Shown here piece by piece: positions 30,133 to 33,334 of a stretch of DNA of 33,334 nt (the first letter of the stretch is position 1; every line of letters starts with the position of its first letter). The position numbers and the translations under genes were made by a program. The stretch is taken from the IMG/VR virus record IMGVR_UViG_3300029798_000294, positions 1 through 33,334 of that record; one strand, written 5' to 3'. The notes under the pieces are model-generated. The model worked only from the letters and a program-made list of their open reading frames with translations, made no database searches and was not told the origin of the DNA. The DNA comes from a virus.

Positions 30133-32179
30133 AAATGCTTTCTAAAGCGCGTTCAGATTCCCATCCGTTGTTGTACTGAGCGATCATATCCTCGATATTC
30201 TCTTCCGTGGGGACACTGGCTGTTGAAGGGACGGTTTCAACAATCGCAGGTAACTCCTCCAGGTCACTGGTCTTAATGATCTCCAGCTTACGTGTAACCT
30301 TTTCAGCAAGGCCATCCTTCTCAACCTTGAAAAAATGAGCCTGGCGCTTGGCCTGGTCCGTGCGGATCTGCTCGTCGCGATCCGTGCGCTCAATCTTAGC
30401 TTCATTGTACTCTTCGATCTTGGTGGCTCGGGTGATGAAGGTGTCATCCTGGTACAAATACACTTCCGGGATCCCGCCGTCATGTTCCGGGACATAATAT
30501 GCCTGAACGGTATAGTTATTGGGCTTTAATCGTATGATCGCGCTCTGATTGTCAATAGCATATTTACTGTACATCACCTGGGCAAAGTCATTGTTGCGGA
30601 TGGAGGTCTTGGTTTGGATTCCCAGGTACCTGAACAGTTTATGTTTTTGCGGACGACCCAGATCCGGGTTTTGATTCTCAAGAAGGACCTGCCAGCGGGT
30701 TTTCCCAGGGAAAAGTTTTTGATTCGGATGTAATTCACTATTGAAACGCTGGATACTCTGGCGGTCCTCTTCGATCAATTGTTCAACGGGGATCCTCGGC
30801 TGCTTGTAATCCTCGTCCTTGTTTTCGCTCTTAGTTTTATAGGCTCCTTTCCCGTTCCAACGTCCAATGCCGACCTGGTTTTTCTTTTCGTCACCGTACT
30901 TTTTACTCCTGATCTTATGCTCTGCACGCTTTGACCTTGAGAGACCAGGAGCGCAGAAGGTGACGTATGAGAACATAGCGTTCAATTCATGCTCTATATC
31001 CTTCATCAGATGGTTCTCAACTTCAACCTCACCAGGCCACATTAGGCAATTTGTATTCAGGTTACGGTACATTTCCCGGAAACATTCCCACACTAAATTC
31101 AAATCCGGCCCACCGGTGGTATAAACACAGGACAATATTGAATCACTCAGTACATCAAAGGCCAGGTAAGCATTTAACCACTTGCCGTCACTTGTTTTCC
31201 TACTCAGCGTGCGGTCGTCCATGGAGATCTTGCTCAGGGAGTACTGGGGAGCTTTACGGTGGTTATAGGGAGTATTCTTGGTGATGTGATCAATGCGATT
31301 ATTGCGCATCCGGTCAATAATGATGGCATTGGCAGGATTATTGATGATGTTCCATACGGTTGACTTGCTGATCACGATGTAAGTGCCACGTTTATTGTCG
31401 AAGAAATCTTCACGGTTAAACATCGAACCGGTCTCCCGATCAACGATTGAAGTGTGGCCATAGATAAACTGCAGGTAGGTATCATACACCCAGGCTCCAA
31501 AGGGCAGATTATCCTGGCAGTATATGGATATAATCAGCCGCTCGGCTGCATCGTTCATCTTACGGGCATTGCAGTTGCCAATTCCCTTATGGATCAGGTG
31601 CAGATACCCATGCTCGCCGTAATTGCGGTACTTTTCCTTCAGGCGCAGCGCATTGGATGGCAGGGTGTGCTGATATTTATTCTTATCCAGGTTATTGACC
31701 GCTTCGCTGACCGCTTGCCAGATGCCGGTAGTTTTACCACCGAGGCCGCGGCGCCGTGCAGACTTTTCACCTACAAAGTGCCCTACTGCATTAAGGATGC
31801 TGGCGTTTGCATTGTATTCAACCTGGCGATCGGGTTTAATTGAGGTCCCATCATCAAAAAGGTATTCTGAAAAGAAAGTGGACGCTTTGAAATCAGGCTG
31901 GATTAGCTCAATGAGCTTGTTACGTTTGGATGCCTGGTGGAGATCTCCGTACTTATCCTGCAGCCTCTGCTTAATATCACTGCGTAGAAGATCATAGTTT
32001 AACAGTGCAGGGCATCCAGGACCGCCTCCTTTGCGCACGCGCACCTGGGGAAACCGGTGTAAGTACATATGTAAGGCATCTTCACTCATGACAGGTCTTT
32101 CTTTAAGGCTGTCTGACTTGGGATTCCCATCCGTTAAGTCAGGCTTAGAAATACAGAATATGTTGTTAAAATATTCCAT
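30131..32179 (-). CDS. MuA-type DDE transposase
   Basis: A 682-residue transposase for phage integration and replication. The N-terminal 280 residues are DNA-binding-like, with an HTH-type helix set. The catalytic domain has its first Asp in SMDDRTLSRK (D321/D322) and continues with LAFDVLSDSILS, VEVENHLMKDIEHELNAMF and a third acidic motif SKRAEHKIR (E420). The second catalytic position appears to be Glu in VEVENH (E386/E388) rather than Asp. The C-terminal tail is charged and helical (TKIEEYNEAKIERTDRDEQI), the region that in Mu contacts MuB and ClpX. Identification as the MuA family is confident; active-site residues are assigned by eye. Confidence 0.9.
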   Translation of the reverse strand: MEYFNNIFCISKPDLTDGNPKSDSLKERPVMSEDALHMYLHRFPQVRVRKGGGPGCPALLNYDLLRSDIKQRLQDKYGDLHQASKRNKLIELIQPDFKASTFFSEYLFDDGTSIKPDRQVEYNANASILNAVGHFVGEKSARRRGLGGKTTGIWQAVSEAVNNLDKNKYQHTLPSNALRLKEKYRNYGEHGYLHLIHKGIGNCNARKMNDAAERLIISIYCQDNLPFGAWVYDTYLQFIYGHTSIVDRETGSMFNREDFFDNKRGTYIVISKSTVWNIINNPANAIIIDRMRNNRIDHITKNTPYNHRKAPQYSLSKISMDDRTLSRKTSDGKWLNAYLAFDVLSDSILSCVYTTGGPDLNLVWECFREMYRNLNTNCLMWPGEVEVENHLMKDIEHELNAMFSYVTFCAPGLSRSKRAEHKIRSKKYGDEKKNQVGIGRWNGKGAYKTKSENKDEDYKQPRIPVEQLIEEDRQSIQRFNSELHPNQKLFPGKTRWQVLLENQNPDLGRPQKHKLFRYLGIQTKTSIRNNDFAQVMYSKYAIDNQSAIIRLKPNNYTVQAYYVPEHDGGIPEVYLYQDDTFITRATKIEEYNEAKIERTDRDEQIRTDQAKRQAHFFKVEKDGLAEKVTRKLEIIKTSDLEELPAIVETVPSTASVPTEENIEDMIAQYNNGWESERALESI

Positions 32180-32192
32180 TGGTGTTTTTGGG

Positions 32193-32252
32193 TCCCGGAG
32201 GCTGATTCGATCCAGCTGCTCTTGCTCTTCTCCGGGAGGATGCTTACATTTA
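32193..32252. promoter_or_regulatory. divergent control region with 8-bp inverted repeat between transposase and the 99-residue gene
   Basis: TCCCGGAG at 32193-32200 and CTCCGGGA at 32230-32237 are perfect complements, 29 bp apart. On the plus strand TTG (32222-32224) and TACATTTA (32245-32252), 20 bp apart, resemble Bacteroidota -33 and -7 boxes, with the right arm of the repeat between them, as for an operator. A matching leftward promoter for the transposase is not evident, though a TTTG lies upstream of it. Confidence 0.45.
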
Positions 32253-32278
32253 CGTTGTCAAACCTTAAATGAAGCTAT

Positions 32279-32578
32279 ATGAAAAGAAATGTTTTACACG
32301 CAACTGTGATTGATACATCAGCCGCTGTATGGGCTTTGGCAGCAACTTTTTCAGCATACATTCGCGAGAAGGAATCGACGGTGTATCACTGTGATGTGAT
32401 GATGAATTTTTACAAGAACCATATTGAGCTTTTGCGTGATCTATCCCTCGCTCTGCAAGACGAGCTACCTTCTGAGGCATTGTCTCAGATTTTAATAAAG
32501 AAGAGTTTGGAGTCCCAGGTTGAATTTGATCGCCTGTTGAATCAACGAAACATGGAGGCTGGACTTGATCCCGTGTGA
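32279..32578 (+). CDS. hypothetical protein on plus strand between ner-like gene and transposase
   Basis: A 99-residue protein whose codons begin mostly with G or A and whose composition looks like a real helical protein (YREK-type helices: NFYKNHIELLRDLSLALQDE, KSLESQVEFDRLLNQ). It runs opposite to both neighbours, so it is divergent from the transposase and convergent with the ner-like gene. A 109-residue frame on the other strand covers the same bases but has a less protein-like composition. I do not recognise a family. Its location next to the control genes suggests a regulatory role, not shown. Confidence 0.65.
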   Translation: MKRNVLHATVIDTSAAVWALAATFSAYIREKESTVYHCDVMMNFYKNHIELLRDLSLALQDELPSEALSQILIKKSLESQVEFDRLLNQRNMEAGLDPV

Positions 32579-32604
32579 GTTTGCTTTTTTTCATAAATGG
32601 TGTT

Positions 32605-32868
32605 TTAATGTGAGCACTTATCTTGATTATTCAGTTTACGAAGCTTGGCAAGATTGAGTCGGTAGATCTTCATGGCCCATTCCTCGATGCGTTTATTTTT
32701 ACGTGTTCCCTGGCACCAATTGCGGACATAGTTCATCGAGAAGCCAGTTTTAAAGGATATTAATTGCTTATCCTCTGCGGTCAGATATTGCGAAACCCTT
32801 CTATTTTCAGGGTAATCGTATAAATATTTGACTTTTCCGTTTTCGGGTTGTACTTTTGTGCTGTTCAT
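32605..32868 (-). CDS. Ner-like DNA-binding regulator
   Basis: An 87-residue protein with a helix-turn-helix-like region at residues 32-60 (EDKQLISFKTGFSMNYVRNW and QGTRKNKR). I place the start at 32868 because the predicted promoter lies just upstream; a longer frame to 32904 would contain the promoter boxes. It is divergent from the repressor, as Ner is in Mu, where it turns down early transcription. Its stop is followed by the convergent 99-residue gene, so it is not simply in one operon with the transposase. Confidence 0.65.
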   Translation of the reverse strand: MNSTKVQPENGKVKYLYDYPENRRVSQYLTAEDKQLISFKTGFSMNYVRNWCQGTRKNKRIEEWAMKIYRLNLAKLRKLNNQDKCSH

Positions 32869-32872
32869 GCCG

Positions 32873-32904
32873 CAAATATAATACAAGTTAAATGGATATT
32901 CCAA
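32873..32904 (-). promoter_or_regulatory. predicted early promoter of the ner-like gene
   Basis: On the minus strand TATATTTG (32880 to 32873) exactly matches the -7 consensus TAnnTTTG, with TTG at 32904-32902, 21 bp upstream. The expected start of transcription falls at or within a few bases of the ATG at 32868, so the mRNA may be leaderless. Confidence 0.55.
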
Positions 32905-32912
32905 GTAAAATG
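32884..32912. repeat. direct repeats in the repressor/ner intergenic region
   Basis: CAAGTTAAATG at 32884-32894 and CAAGTAAAATG at 32902-32912 match at 10 of 11 positions, 18 bp apart. They overlap the ner-like promoter between its -33 and -7 boxes and lie 21 bp before the repressor start, so they are candidate binding sites for the repressor or the Ner-like protein. Confidence 0.5.
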
Positions 32913-32932
32913 TAATATTTTTTCAACTATTA

Positions 32933-33334
32933 ATGGAATTTTCTGCCAACATAAAGTATCTCAGGAAGTTAAAGAAGCTCACACAGGACGATTTAGCTAA
33001 GGAATTGGGACTTACTAACACCGCAATTTCGAATTGGGAGCAAGGTATTTCCACTCCAGATGTAACCGTATCCTTGAAATTGTCCAATATATTTGGAGTT
33101 TCCCTGAATGATCTATTGATTAATGACATTAGGAATGGCAGATCCCTGGAGGTGATAGAAGACAAATCAGCATATCGTGCTACCCCGAAATGTGATTTGT
33201 GCACACAAAAGGACGAGACAATTGAAGTCTTGAAACTATTAACTAAAACTCAAGCTAAACAAATAGAGCTATTGTCCTCCCGCAATGATGAACACGAAGC
33301 GATTCATAACGGGCAAAAAAAGAAAGCTGGTTAG
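32933..33334 (+). CDS. XRE-family repressor (lysogeny control)
   Basis: A 133-residue repressor with a standard N-terminal helix-turn-helix of the XRE/Cro-CI family at residues 5-62 (LRKLKKLTQDDLAKELGLTN, AISNWEQGISTPDV, LKLSNIFGVSLNDLL). Residues about 85-91 have a Cys-x2-Cys (KCDLCTQ) followed by a helical region that could be a coiled-coil dimerisation segment (94-115). It is the only gene at this end on the plus strand, divergent from the ner-like gene, as in Mu. The stop codon is the last base triplet of the window. No protease-cleavage domain is visible, so induction would not be by the LexA-like route. Confidence 0.85.
   Translation: MEFSANIKYLRKLKKLTQDDLAKELGLTNTAISNWEQGISTPDVTVSLKLSNIFGVSLNDLLINDIRNGRSLEVIEDKSAYRATPKCDLCTQKDETIEVLKLLTKTQAKQIELLSSRNDEHEAIHNGQKKKAG

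Larger units (their letters stand above)
1..33334. mobile_element. Mu-like transposable phage/prophage (ends not included)
   Basis: The gene set is that of a transposable, contractile-tailed phage: repressor, Ner-like regulator, MuA and MuB homologues, GemA and DUF3164 relatives, terminase, portal, MuF, gpG, protease/scaffold, capsid, sheath, tube, tape measure, baseplate, fibres and a terminal DNA methylase. No chromosomal housekeeping genes are seen. The order repressor, ner, A, B at one end and fibre plus DNA-modification gene at the other matches Mu, so the left end (attL) should lie just beyond 33334 and the right end just before position 1. Whether this is an integrated prophage or a virion sequence cannot be told from the window. 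Confidence 0.9.

Noticed and set aside
32279-32578. Toxin-antitoxin pair with the ner-like gene
   Set aside because: The two genes are convergent, not in one operon, and no toxin fold is recognisable.
32265-32594. 109-residue ORF on the minus strand
   Set aside because: It overlaps the plus-strand 99-residue gene, has an unnatural composition (many Ser, Pro, Lys with no clear secondary structure) and poorer codon pattern. The leader AAACACC before its start kept it in consideration.
1-33334. CRISPR arrays, tRNA genes and insertion sequences
   Set aside because: No regularly spaced repeats, cloverleaf-like sequences or IS transposases were seen on reading both strands; the single transposase is the phage MuA.
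1-33334. Phage ends (TG...CA termini with transposase-binding sites)
   Set aside because: The window starts and ends exactly at gene stop codons and shows no terminal inverted repeats, so the ends must lie outside.

Overview
The window is almost the whole of a Mu-like transposable phage or prophage from a Bacteroidota host. The phage type is shown by a MuA-type DDE transposase, a MuB-type ATPase, GemA and DUF3164 relatives, and a Mu-type virion: DUF935 portal, MuF protein, gpG, gpI/Z-like protease and scaffold, contractile sheath and tube, GpD hub, spike, gp25-like and J-like baseplate proteins. The host group is suggested by a protein with a type IX secretion (T9SS) sorting domain, by AT-rich gene leaders mostly without Shine-Dalgarno sequences, and by promoter boxes of the Bacteroidota form TAnnTTTG. 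The window opens on the stop codon of a Dam-type methylase and closes on the stop codon of the repressor, so the phage ends are not visible.

Layout. 32.9-33.3 kb (+): XRE repressor. 32.6-32.9 kb (-): Ner-like regulator, divergent from the repressor across 64 bp. 32.3-32.6 kb (+): an unrecognised small gene. 32.2-24.5 kb (-): early and middle operon with transposase, MuB, a second P-loop ATPase, DUF3164, a zinc-finger protein, an HD phosphohydrolase, GemA and several unknowns. 24.4-23.7 kb (-): a secreted T9SS-type cargo gene. 23.65 kb: a bidirectional terminator. 17.9-23.6 kb (+): terminase, portal, MuF, gpG and tail-completion genes. 17.7-1 kb (-): protease/scaffold, major capsid protein, lysis cassette, sheath, tube, chaperone, tape measure, baseplate, fibres and Dam.

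The virion genes are split into two divergent operons that start on either side of a 173-bp control region at 17.7-17.86 kb. This region carries a nested 44-bp palindrome and a near-consensus promoter, so one regulator could switch both late operons. In Mu the corresponding genes run in one direction.

The most notable signal is at the portal/MuF junction. Six Ts and a C form a canonical -1 slippery heptamer in the portal frame, followed after 5 nt by a GC-rich stem-loop. The MuF frame is the -1 frame, is open across the junction and has no ATG of its own near its start. Together this predicts a portal-MuF fusion protein of about 678 residues made by programmed frameshifting. A second possible frameshift lies at the tail-chaperone stop codon at 11.5 kb, where Mu-like and lambda-like phages often use recoding.

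Other points of interest are a signal-peptide protein encoded between the sheath and tube genes, a beta-rich domain that seems to recur in three tail-region proteins, a capsid protein with a hydrophobic N-terminus, and a nine-C tract in a zinc-finger gene. All calls come from reading the sequence; no database search was run.
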